Below, in pieces: positions 15,751-23,494 of a DNA stretch of 64,000 bases. The notes under the pieces were generated by a model, which was not told the DNA's origin, ran no database searches, and saw nothing but the letters and a program-made list of their open reading frames with translations. This DNA comes from an uncultured Prevotellaceae bacterium. GTDB taxonomy: Bacteria > Bacteroidota > Bacteroidia > Bacteroidales > Bacteroidaceae. The stretch is from positions 1-64,000 of the forward strand of contig CACYYG010000013.1 of NCBI GenBank assembly GCA_902778535.1, in the 5' to 3' direction. A program made the position numbers and the translations under genes. Position 1 is the first letter of the stretch, and each line of letters starts with the position of its first letter.

Positions 15751-16953
15751 TTAGATGCCCAGCTTCTTGCGGATGGCCTTGGGGATGGCATTCTTGTTGA
15801 CGAGGAAGTCCATCGTGTTGAGTGCGATGAAGTTTTTGGTCATATACCATACGCCCTTGTAGTCGCCGGTCTCGCCCCACGAGTTCTTCACCATGTAATA
15901 TTCCTTGCCAAACTGGTCCTTGGCCACGCCGTAGATGAGCATGCCGTGATCGTCGGTGAGCTCCCAGTTGTCGAAGCGCTCCTGGCGCAGCTCCTGTGTA
16001 GGAATGATCTCGGGCACCTTGCAGCCCAAGGAGTCGATGACATTCTTGCGCTTGGCGGCTGTGAGCTTCAGCCAGCGTGCCATATCGCTGCCTGCCAGGC
16101 TCTTGGCAGCCTCGCCGTCGATGGCGTATGCCAGGCCCTGACGGGTGAAGCCTTCCTCGGAGACGTCGCCGCCCCATGCCACGGTGTAGCCGTTGGCCAC
16201 GGCATTGTCGATGACCTGCATCATCTCGTCCATCGGCAGGTTATAGCTCAGCGGGAAGCGCCAGTTGTCCTGAACCTCCACGGCGAAGCCGGTGTAGAAG
16301 GGATGGTGGGTGTAGCTGGTGATGCTGACGTAGTCGTCGAGGTTGATGCCCAGTGACTGCACGAAGGTCTTCGGTGTGTACTCCTTGCCCTCGTAGGTGA
16401 ACTTCTCAGGACACTGGCCGAGGTAGGCGTCGAGGATGCCCTGCAGACCGACCTTCCACTGGCTTGAGAGCTTCTTGGCGTTGCTCTTGGCAACGGCAGC
16501 CACGTATGGCTCAAGCAGTGAGAAGAACTCGTTGAAGTTGTTGAGCGAGTCGCCGTAGAGCGAGCCGGGGAAGGGCATGGCGTTCTCAGGGCAGATGCCG
16601 TGGTTCTTCAGTGTGGATAAAACGTCCTCAGCCGAGCCGCCCTGTGCAAACTGGCAGTCGCCGTGATAGCGTACGACCTGAATGGCGCGCTCCATGTAGG
16701 TCTTGTTCTCGACGAAGCTTTCGCAGAGGTCGTAGGTCTTGCCAGTGGCCTTCAGGATTTCAGCCTCGAAGTAGGAGAGAGTAGAGTAGTTCCAGCAGGT
16801 GCCTGAGCGGTTCTGGTCCTTCATCGATGTGATGGGGTTCTCCTTGATGGTTGTAAACACGGGTTTGTTGGATGCTGCGGAGTCTTTCTTCTCCTCAGCC
16901 TGTGCGCCCATAGCCATCATGGCCAAGAGGGCGAGGGATAGAATCTTTTTCAT
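15751..16953 (-). CDS. Exported C1B papain-like peptidase (aminopeptidase C / bleomycin hydrolase type)
   Basis: A 400-residue cysteine peptidase with signal peptide MKKILSLALLAMMAMGAQA. The catalytic Cys is in QNRSGTCWNYS (Cys53), the His in LTDDHGMLIYG and the Asn in VKNSWGE. This is the C1B arrangement (bleomycin hydrolase, PepC), but export is unlike the cytosolic classical enzymes; the protein is also shorter than the usual 440-460. It probably trims peptides in the periplasm. It follows the Xaa-Pro aminopeptidase by 34 bp on the same strand, making a two-gene peptidase operon, and a strong terminator follows. A second exported paralogue is at 52984-54381. Confidence 0.85.
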   Translation of the reverse strand: MKKILSLALLAMMAMGAQAEEKKDSAASNKPVFTTIKENPITSMKDQNRSGTCWNYSTLSYFEAEILKATGKTYDLCESFVENKTYMERAIQVVRYHGDCQFAQGGSAEDVLSTLKNHGICPENAMPFPGSLYGDSLNNFNEFFSLLEPYVAAVAKSNAKKLSSQWKVGLQGILDAYLGQCPEKFTYEGKEYTPKTFVQSLGINLDDYVSITSYTHHPFYTGFAVEVQDNWRFPLSYNLPMDEMMQVIDNAVANGYTVAWGGDVSEEGFTRQGLAYAIDGEAAKSLAGSDMARWLKLTAAKRKNVIDSLGCKVPEIIPTQELRQERFDNWELTDDHGMLIYGVAKDQFGKEYYMVKNSWGETGDYKGVWYMTKNFIALNTMDFLVNKNAIPKAIRKKLGI

Positions 16954-16987
16954 TTACGGTTTGATATTATTTTATATTTTTACTTTT

Positions 16988-18382
16988 TTATTTTCCCATA
17001 AATGCTTCCAGCTCTTCAGGATGATACGGAATGCGCTTGGTGCCAAGGAAACGACAGCCATCGGCGGTGATGAGAAGATCGTCCTCAATGCGGATACCGC
17101 CAAAGTCCTTATAGGTCTCTAAAAGGTCGAAGTTGAGGAATTCCCTGCAATGGCCTTCCTTGCGCCAGAGGTCGATGAGATGGGGGATGATGTAGATGCC
17201 CGGCTCGTCGGTGACAACAAAGCCCTCCTGCAGTCGGCGGCCCATGCGCAGGCAGTTGGTGCCGAACTGCTCAAGGTTGGGGCGCGTCTCGTCGTCGAAG
17301 CCCACGTAAATCTGGCCTATGCCCTCCATATCGTGTACGTCCATGCCCATCATGTGTCCCAGTCCGTGAGGCAGGAATATGGCGTGGGCACCTGCTGCAA
17401 CAGCCTCGTCTACGTCGCCCTTCATCAGTCCCAGCTCCTTCAGCCGCTCGCTCATCAGACGGCAGACGGCGAAGTGTACATCCATATATTTCACACCTGG
17501 CTTGGCAACCTCTAAAACGTAGTCGTGGCACTCCTCCACGATGCTGTAGATTTCCAACTGGCGCTGTGTGAACTTGCCGTTGACAGGCATGGTGCGCGTG
17601 TTGTCGGAGCAGTAGTCGTCGAGCTCGCAGCCAGCGTCGCAGATAACGATGCGGCCGTCCTCAAGGAATGCGCCGGAGGGGTTGCCGTGCATGATTTCAC
17701 CATGCTGTGAGAAGATGGTGGCGAAGCTTACGCCCTGCGCCAAGGAGCGGGCAATGCCGTCGACCTGTCCGCCGATGAAGCGCTCCGTCACCCCCGGACG
17801 GATGAGGCGCTGAGCGGTGGTGTGCATCTCGTAGCCTACATCGCAGGCACGCTCAATGGCTTCAATCTCCTGCGGCTCCTTCGTGCTGCGCATCTTTACG
17901 ACAGCCTTGATGAGGTCAAGCGAAGCAGCCTCTTTCTGTTTTGAAGGATGGATGCCCAGCAGGTCCATGATCTGAATCTTCGTGTCGTGGCGGTAGGGGG
18001 GTACGAAATGGACAGTCCTTTTTGTTGCAATGGCATTGCGGCAAAGGGAACTGAGATGCGACATGGGGGCGGTCTTGGTGATGCCCACTTCGGCAGCGAG
18101 GTCGGCTACTGAAGGCACAAAGCCCATCCACACGATGTCCTCGATATCAATATCGTCGCCAAGAAGCCATTCCTCATCGTTGTCTACATCGATGACACCC
18201 ACCAGCCCGTCGCGGTGCTGGCCGAAATAATAAAGGAAGGACGAGTCTTGACGCATGGGAGCGTAGGCATTGGCAGGATAGTTGGCGGGTGCCTCGTTGT
18301 TGCCGAAGAACAAGATGACGCCATTGCCCACAAGCCGCTTGAGTTCCGCGCGGCGACGGATATAAGTCTGTTTGTCGAACAT
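16988..18382 (-). CDS. pepP: Xaa-Pro aminopeptidase (M24B)
   Basis: A 464-residue metallopeptidase that removes an N-terminal residue before proline. The start is ATG at 18382; two codons upstream in frame are near-cognate only. The N-terminal domain (about 1-170) is the creatinase-like domain; the C-terminal pita-bread domain holds the dinuclear metal ligands: the Asp in VICDAGCELDDYCSDNTRT (two Asp), His in LPHGLGHMMGMDVHD, Glu in VTDEPGIYI and the last Glu in GIRIEDDLLIT. No signal peptide, so cytoplasmic. Co-transcribed with the exported C1B peptidase downstream. Its promoter (18399-18431) is back-to-back with that of the antiporter gene. Confidence 0.92.
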   Translation of the reverse strand: MFDKQTYIRRRAELKRLVGNGVILFFGNNEAPANYPANAYAPMRQDSSFLYYFGQHRDGLVGVIDVDNDEEWLLGDDIDIEDIVWMGFVPSVADLAAEVGITKTAPMSHLSSLCRNAIATKRTVHFVPPYRHDTKIQIMDLLGIHPSKQKEAASLDLIKAVVKMRSTKEPQEIEAIERACDVGYEMHTTAQRLIRPGVTERFIGGQVDGIARSLAQGVSFATIFSQHGEIMHGNPSGAFLEDGRIVICDAGCELDDYCSDNTRTMPVNGKFTQRQLEIYSIVEECHDYVLEVAKPGVKYMDVHFAVCRLMSERLKELGLMKGDVDEAVAAGAHAIFLPHGLGHMMGMDVHDMEGIGQIYVGFDDETRPNLEQFGTNCLRMGRRLQEGFVVTDEPGIYIIPHLIDLWRKEGHCREFLNFDLLETYKDFGGIRIEDDLLITADGCRFLGTKRIPYHPEELEAFMGK

Positions 18383-18398
18383 AATCAAGAATTTTCGG

Positions 18399-18431
18399 CA
18401 AAATTACAAATAATTGTACGATTAACAAAAA
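18399..18431 (-). promoter_or_regulatory. Promoter of pepP
   Basis: On the minus strand TTTTTG (18426-18431), 19 bp, then TAATTTTG (18399-18406), 16 bp before the ATG. Confidence 0.75.
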
Positions 18432-18435
18432 TTTA

Positions 18436-18468
18436 TTGTCGTTTTTTCAGGAAAAATAGTTACCTTTG
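18436..18468 (+). promoter_or_regulatory. Promoter of the antiporter gene
   Basis: TTG (18436-18438) and TACCTTTG (18461-18468); the 22-bp spacer is slightly long, but the -7 box is perfect and sits 22 bp before the ATG. It is divergent from the pepP promoter. Confidence 0.55.
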
Positions 18469-18490
18469 CTGCCACAATATTGTTTGAAAT

Positions 18491-20737
18491 ATGGGAGAAC
18501 TGCCTGCACTGATACAAGATTTGGCCCTTATCCTCGTGGTGGCTGGCGCCGTGACATTGCTTTTCAAGCGACTGAAGCAGCCGTTGGTTTTAGGCTATAT
18601 TGTGGCTGGTTTCCTCGTGTCGCCCCACATGCCCTATACGGCCAGTGTCGTCGACATGTCGAACATCAAGCTGTGGGCCGACATCGGTGTGATGTTTCTG
18701 TTGTTCTCGCTGGGTCTCGACTTCTCGTTCAAGAAGATTCTGAAAATGGGTGCCTCGCCGATCATTTCTGTCGTCAGCATCATCTTTGCCATGTCGATGC
18801 TGGGCATTACGGTGGGGCAGCTCTTCGGTTGGAGCAAGATGGACTGCATTTTCCTTGGCGGTATGCTGGCCATGTCGTCCACAACTATCATATATAAGGC
18901 TTTCGACGACTTAGGGCTGCAACAGCAGCAGTTTGCCGGATTAGTGATGAGCGTACTCATTTTGGAAGACATCCTGGCCATTGTCATGATGGTGCTGCTG
19001 AGTGCATTGGCTGCCGGCAACTTGGAAGGCAGCCAGATGGTGCAGTCGGTGGTGAAAATCGTGTTCTTCCTCGTGCTCTGGTTAGTTGTGGGAATCTTCG
19101 CCATTCCATTGTTGCTGCGCAAGGTGCGGCGGCTCATCAACGCTGAAGTGTTGCTCATCGTGTCCTTAGGTCTGTGCTGCGCTATGGCAGTCTTCTCTAC
19201 GAAGGTGGGGTTCTCGTCAGCCTTCGGAGCCTTCATCATGGGCAGCATCCTGGCCGAGACCATCGAGGCGGAGCGCATTGAGAAGCTGGTGGAGCCGGTG
19301 AAGAATCTCTTCGGTGCCGTCTTCTTCGTTTCAGTCGGCATGCTGGTTGACCCAAAGATTCTTGTCGACTACGCCTTGCCCATCTTCATTCTCGTGATGA
19401 CCATCATTGTGGGACAGGCCGTCTTCGGCTCGTTCTCCTTTATGTTGGGCGGCGAGAGTCTGAAGAGTGCCATGCGCTGCGGTTTCTCAATGGCGCAGAT
19501 AGGTGAGTTCTCGTTTATCATTGCATCGCTGGGTCTTACACTGGGCGTCATCAGCGATTTCCTCTATCCGGTAGTGGTGGCCGTATCAGTCATTACCACA
19601 TTCCTCACACCTTACATGATACGGCTTGCCACGCCGGCTTATAACGCCTTGGAGCATCGTCTGCCCTCGCGTCTTATCCGTGCCCTCAACCATCTGTCGA
19701 TGAGTCATCCCAACACTACGGAGCGCAGCAAGTGGAAGCAGCTGCTGTTGCAGATGACGGTGAACACAGTGGTCTACGGCATCCTTTCGGCGGCAGTCAT
19801 CGCCCTGATGTTCATGCTCTTCCATCCCTTCATTCAAAAGGCCTTGCTGGGTGCCTGGTATGCCAATGCCATTACAGGCGTGCTGACGGTGGTGCTCATA
19901 TCGCCTTTCTTGCGGGCTATGGTGATGAAAAAGAATCACAGCGAGGAGTGGAAAGCACTGTGGGCAGAGAGCAACCGCAACCATCTGCCGCTGCTGTTTA
20001 CCGTGCTGGTGCGTGGCGTCATAGCCGCCATGTTCGTGTTCACCATCTTCCAGCATCTGTCTAATTTCGCTCCCGCCATTGTCATCACGCTGGGCATTGT
20101 CATCGTGGTGCTAATGGTGATGTCACGTGGCGTCAAGCACCGCAGCATACTACTGGAAAGGCTCTTTATCAACAATCTGCGCTCACGCGACATCGAGGCA
20201 CAGGTGCACGGCAGGAAGCGGCCGCTGTATGAGGGTCGTCTGCTTGATCGCGATATCCACATCGCCGAGTTCGACATTCCGCAGAATTCCCTCTGGGCTG
20301 GTAAGACACTTATGCAGCTCAATCTTGGTCATAAGTATGGCGTGCATGTCAGTAGTATCCTTCGCGGCAGCACTCGCTTGAACATTCCGTCGGGCAGCGA
20401 CCAGATCTTCCCGTCAGACCGTCTGCAGGTCATCGGCAGCGACACGCAGCTGGCTGTTTTCCGCAATGCAGTGGAGAATCAGGTGCTGCAGGAAGATCTT
20501 GATCTGGAGAAACGCGAGATGAAGTTGCGTCAGCTCATCATTGGGCAAGGCAGCCCCTTCATTGGCAAGACGCTGGAGGAGAGTGGCCTGCGCAGCGAAT
20601 ACGGCTGTATGGTTGTAGGACTGGAAGAGGGCAAGGAAAACCTCTCTCCCTTCAAGCCTGCCCGCTGCTTTGAGGAGGGTGACATTATCTGGGTCGTAGG
20701 TGAAGAAGACGACCTTGAACGCCTGTTTCATAGCTGA
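18491..20737 (+). CDS. CPA2 monovalent cation:proton antiporter with two TrkA-C domains (KefB-like)
   Basis: A 748-residue inner-membrane protein that likely exchanges K+ or Na+ for H+. The first ~390 residues form the Na+/H+ exchanger fold of about 12-13 helices (LKQPLVLGYIVAGFLVSPH, LLFSLGLDFSFKKI, SSAFGAFIMGSILAET). A second hydrophobic segment (about 420-550) follows, then two RCK_C/TrkA-C domains (about 585-660 and 675-748; FDIPQNSLWAGKTL, IIGQGSPFIGKTLEESGLR). No NAD-binding TrkA-N domain is present, unlike KefB/KefC of enterics, so gating by glutathione or NAD is not implied. Single gene upstream of ssrA. Confidence 0.85.
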   Translation: MGELPALIQDLALILVVAGAVTLLFKRLKQPLVLGYIVAGFLVSPHMPYTASVVDMSNIKLWADIGVMFLLFSLGLDFSFKKILKMGASPIISVVSIIFAMSMLGITVGQLFGWSKMDCIFLGGMLAMSSTTIIYKAFDDLGLQQQQFAGLVMSVLILEDILAIVMMVLLSALAAGNLEGSQMVQSVVKIVFFLVLWLVVGIFAIPLLLRKVRRLINAEVLLIVSLGLCCAMAVFSTKVGFSSAFGAFIMGSILAETIEAERIEKLVEPVKNLFGAVFFVSVGMLVDPKILVDYALPIFILVMTIIVGQAVFGSFSFMLGGESLKSAMRCGFSMAQIGEFSFIIASLGLTLGVISDFLYPVVVAVSVITTFLTPYMIRLATPAYNALEHRLPSRLIRALNHLSMSHPNTTERSKWKQLLLQMTVNTVVYGILSAAVIALMFMLFHPFIQKALLGAWYANAITGVLTVVLISPFLRAMVMKKNHSEEWKALWAESNRNHLPLLFTVLVRGVIAAMFVFTIFQHLSNFAPAIVITLGIVIVVLMVMSRGVKHRSILLERLFINNLRSRDIEAQVHGRKRPLYEGRLLDRDIHIAEFDIPQNSLWAGKTLMQLNLGHKYGVHVSSILRGSTRLNIPSGSDQIFPSDRLQVIGSDTQLAVFRNAVENQVLQEDLDLEKREMKLRQLIIGQGSPFIGKTLEESGLRSEYGCMVVGLEEGKENLSPFKPARCFEEGDIIWVVGEEDDLERLFHS

Positions 20738-20772
20738 TTTTTTGCCTTTGATAGAAAAAAAACAGGAAAAAT

Positions 20773-20816
20773 AGCGCTGATTCAAAGAAAAGTTGTATCT
20801 TTGCAGCGCTTTTTTT
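20773..20816 (+). terminator. Terminator-like hairpin of the antiporter gene, with the ssrA promoter box in its loop
   Basis: AGCGCTG (20773-20779) pairs with CAGCGCT (20804-20810), followed by a T run (20810-20816). The 24-base loop contains TATCTTTG (20796-20803), the likely -7 box of ssrA. Confidence 0.5.
20796..20803 (+). promoter_or_regulatory. -7 box of the ssrA promoter
   Basis: TATCTTTG fits TAnnTTTG and lies 25 bp before the 5' end of tmRNA. No clear -33 TTTG is visible at the right distance. Confidence 0.5.
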
Positions 20817-20828
20817 CATATCACTCAT

Positions 20829-21226
20829 GGGGTTGACAGGATTTGACGGCGAGATGAGATGGTACGTAAGCACGCGGAGCTGGGCTATGGGAGGCTCCTT
20901 AATCTCTTCTGTAGGAAAATTAATTGGCAACAACGAGTATGCTCTCGCTGCTTAATCGAAGTACAGTAGATTAGAGCTTTATTCCACTACAAGGTAGAGG
21001 AACGAGACGTCGCCCCAAGGATGTTGTCCCGAATCTGAGGACTTGGCGGCGCAGGTAAATCGGGAATAGCCGCGACGGCGCCCTGACGGCACGGTGAAGT
21101 TTTAAGGGATAAGGCTGTGATTGGTGGCCTGGGTCTTGTCACAGCTCGAAAATGAAGTCCAGGATAAGCGTGTAGAAAGCGTATGGTTTCCTCGTGCGGA
21201 CGAGGGTTCGATTCCCTCCAGCTCCA
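20829..21226 (+). ncRNA. ssrA: Transfer-messenger RNA (tmRNA)
   Basis: Rescues stalled ribosomes and tags the unfinished protein. The 5' end GGGGTTGACAGGATTTGACG is the standard tmRNA opening; the 3' end GGGTTCGATTCCCTCCAGCTCCA gives the T arm and pairs CAGCTCC with GGGGTTG as the acceptor stem (one G-T wobble). CCA is not encoded. The tag frame, read before the TAA at 20953-20955, ends GNNEYALAA. Length 398 nt is normal for Bacteroidetes. It has its own promoter and is followed by a BASS transporter gene. Confidence 0.97.
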
Positions 21227-21278
21227 CACAAAGCGTTTTTTGCAAAGTGTAAGACATTGCAAAAAAAGGGAAATAACT

Positions 21279-22199
21279 ATGAAAAAACTCTGTCATTATA
21301 TTTCAGAATACATGGGTTTGCTGGTGCTGGCAGCAGCTTTGCTGGCACTTATACTCCCAAATGTGCTGCAGCAAGTACCTACTACCGTCATCAACTATCT
21401 GCTGGGCGTGGTGATGTTCGGAATGGGTCTGACGCTCAATCTTCAGGATTTCAAGATTGTGTTCAGCCGTCCGAAGGATGTAATTATCGGATGTCTGGCA
21501 CAGTTCACTATCATGCCTTTGCTGGCTTTGGGACTTGCGCGTCTCTTCTCGCTTGACGAGGCACTGGCTTTGGGTGTGGTGCTGGTAGGCTGCTGTCCTG
21601 GTGGAACTGCTTCAAATGTCATTACCTATCTGGCAAAAGGCGACCTTGCTCTCTCTGTGGGAATGACTGGTGTTTCCACTTTGATTGCTCCTTTCCTGAC
21701 GCCTTTGCTGACATGGGCTTTAGCGGGGAAGAGTGTCAATGTTGATGTTGCCAGCATGTTTCTGAGTATTCTCTGGGTGGTCATCCTGCCTATTGTCGTG
21801 GGTCTCTTCGTAAAATGGCTATGGCCTAAGTTTACAGAAAAAGCCATAGACTACCTCCCAGCATTTTCATCAATTGCTATTGCACTTATCGTAGCCATTA
21901 TCATCGGTGCCAATGCCGATAAACTAATGGAGGGCGGACTGATTATCGTCATCGTGGTTATCCTTCACAATCTCTGCGGATTAGGTATGGGCTATCTGAT
22001 AGGTCGGATTCTTGGTCTGTCAGAACCGAAGAAGAGAGCGATATCCATTGAGGTCGGTATGCAGAACTCAGGGCTGGCCAGCAGTTTGGCTTCATTACAT
22101 TTTGCAAACTATGCGTTAGCCACCATTCCTGGAGCGATCTTCAGCGTGTGGCACAATCTCTCCGGTACGGCTGTAGCTTATCTGTATCGCAAGAAATAA
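21279..22199 (+). CDS. Bile acid:sodium symporter (BASS) family transporter
   Basis: A 306-residue inner-membrane protein with about nine to ten hydrophobic helices. The ATG at 21279 follows an AAAAAGGGAAAT ribosome site; a longer frame starting at 21183 would run inside tmRNA and is rejected. Signature blocks: VVMFGMGLTLNLQDF, VLVGCCPGGTASNVITYLAKGDLALSV (the crossing helices that bind Na+) and the SIEVGMQNSGLASSLA segment. Such bacterial proteins move small organic acids, for example pantoate, pyruvate-like keto acids or taurocholate, with Na+; the substrate here is unknown. Its stop overlaps the start of the next gene by one base. Confidence 0.85.
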   Translation: MKKLCHYISEYMGLLVLAAALLALILPNVLQQVPTTVINYLLGVVMFGMGLTLNLQDFKIVFSRPKDVIIGCLAQFTIMPLLALGLARLFSLDEALALGVVLVGCCPGGTASNVITYLAKGDLALSVGMTGVSTLIAPFLTPLLTWALAGKSVNVDVASMFLSILWVVILPIVVGLFVKWLWPKFTEKAIDYLPAFSSIAIALIVAIIIGANADKLMEGGLIIVIVVILHNLCGLGMGYLIGRILGLSEPKKRAISIEVGMQNSGLASSLASLHFANYALATIPGAIFSVWHNLSGTAVAYLYRKK

Positions 22200-22492
22200 T
22201 GGCTTGGAAACGGAAATACCGCTGTAAGACTTGTGGCTACGAGGCCGAAGTGTATGAGGGACGTGGCCTGTTTCGTCAGCAGATAACACCGATGATCTGC
22301 CCCGACTGTAAGACCATTCAGAACATTGTCGTGGGCGGCATCATTGCCGATGTGGCACCGTCTTACAGAAGCGAGGTTGGCCGTCTCTGCTTACAGTGTG
22401 GCAGCGATAACATCAGGATATGGAATAAGAAGACCTGTCCTAAGTGTCAGGGTGTGATGGAAGATACTGGAGAGAAAGAGTTCTGGACTTAA
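22199..22492 (+). CDS. Small zinc-ribbon protein
   Basis: A 97-residue basic protein starting MAWKRKYRCKTCGYE, with ATG sharing its A with the TAA of the BASS gene, so translation is coupled. It contains four CxxC knuckles (CKTC, CPDC, CLQC, CPKC), enough for two zinc ribbons. Function unknown; similar small ribbons bind nucleic acid or serve as structural parts of larger complexes. Convergent with fabD, separated by a hairpin at 22507-22555. Confidence 0.75.
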   Translation: MAWKRKYRCKTCGYEAEVYEGRGLFRQQITPMICPDCKTIQNIVVGGIIADVAPSYRSEVGRLCLQCGSDNIRIWNKKTCPKCQGVMEDTGEKEFWT

Positions 22493-22506
22493 TGCAAATG
22501 TTGAGA

Positions 22507-22555
22507 ATCGAGTAGGAGATAAACACCTGTGATAAGTGTTTACCTCCTACTCGAT
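22507..22555. terminator. Long hairpin between convergent genes
   Basis: ATCGAGTAGGAG (22507-22518) pairs with CTCCTACTCGAT (22544-22555), and AAACAC with GTGTTT inside, separated by a 2x2 internal loop; a 9-base loop closes it. It lies between the zinc-ribbon gene and fabD and can act as a two-way terminator, although T runs are weak. Confidence 0.65.
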
Positions 22556-22573
22556 TATGCCTTTGTTCGACGG

Positions 22574-23461
22574 TTACTCGATGCCGTGAGCCGTCACTTC
22601 CTTGTTGATCTTGGCTATCATTCCCTGCAGGGCCTTGCCGGGACCGCACTCGGTGAAGTCGGTGGCACCGTCGGCAATCATGTTCTGCACGCACTGTGTC
22701 CAGCGTACTGAGCTGGTGAGCTGGGCGATGAGATTGGCCTTGATTTCGGAAGCATCGGTATGGGGCTTGCCGTCTACGTTCTGATAGACAGGGCACTTCG
22801 GTGTCTGGAACTCGGTGGCCTCGATGGCAGCCTGCAGCTCATCCTTGGCGGGCTGCATCAGCGGGCTGTGGAAAGCACCTCCAACCTTCAGCGGAAGGGC
22901 GCGCTTGGCACCGGCCGCCTTCAATTGTTCGCAAGCCTCGTTGATGGCCTCGATGTCGCCTGAGATGACCAGCTGTCCGGGGTTGTTATAGTTAGCACAG
23001 ACCACGACATGTCCTTCGCGGTTGATGCCAGCACAAATTTCCTCCACTTTCTCATCAGGCAAGCCGATGATGGCAGCCATTGTCGAGGGCTGTGCCTCAC
23101 AAGCCTTCTGCATGGCCATAGCACGGGCGTAGACCAGCTTCAGACCGTCCTCGAAGCTCAGCGCTCCGGCAGCCACAAGGGCTGAGAACTCGCCTAAGGA
23201 GTGTCCTGCGGTCATCTTCGGGTCGAAAGCATCCCCCATGCAGATGGCGCTGATGACGGAGTGCAGGAAGACGGCAGGCTGTGTTACCTTCGTCTGCTTC
23301 AGGTCTTCGTCAGTACCTTCAAACATAATGTCGGTAATGCGATAGCCCAGAATGTCGTTGGCTTTCTCGAAAAGTTCTTTTGCTGTCTCGTTGTTGTCGT
23401 AGAGGTCCTTGCCCATGCCTACGAACTGTGCCCCTTGTCCGGGGAATACAAATGCTTTCAT
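22574..23461 (-). CDS. fabD: Malonyl-CoA:ACP transacylase
   Basis: Loads malonyl groups onto acyl carrier protein for fatty-acid synthesis. The 295-residue protein has FPGQGAQ at its N-terminus, the nucleophile Ser88 in AGHSLGEFSAL, Arg in YARAMAMQ and the catalytic His in GGAFHSPLM (about 195). Length and motif order match the family exactly. Stand-alone gene; the 5'-nucleotidase gene lies 33 bp upstream on the same strand. Confidence 0.95.
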   Translation of the reverse strand: MKAFVFPGQGAQFVGMGKDLYDNNETAKELFEKANDILGYRITDIMFEGTDEDLKQTKVTQPAVFLHSVISAICMGDAFDPKMTAGHSLGEFSALVAAGALSFEDGLKLVYARAMAMQKACEAQPSTMAAIIGLPDEKVEEICAGINREGHVVVCANYNNPGQLVISGDIEAINEACEQLKAAGAKRALPLKVGGAFHSPLMQPAKDELQAAIEATEFQTPKCPVYQNVDGKPHTDASEIKANLIAQLTSSVRWTQCVQNMIADGATDFTECGPGKALQGMIAKINKEVTAHGIE

Positions 23462-23494
23462 TTCTTGATTGTGATTTTATATACCTATTAAAGT

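Noticed and set aside
21183-21278. N-terminal extension of the BASS transporter
   Set aside because: It would begin inside the tmRNA 3' end; the ATG at 21279 has a ribosome site and a normal transporter N-terminus.
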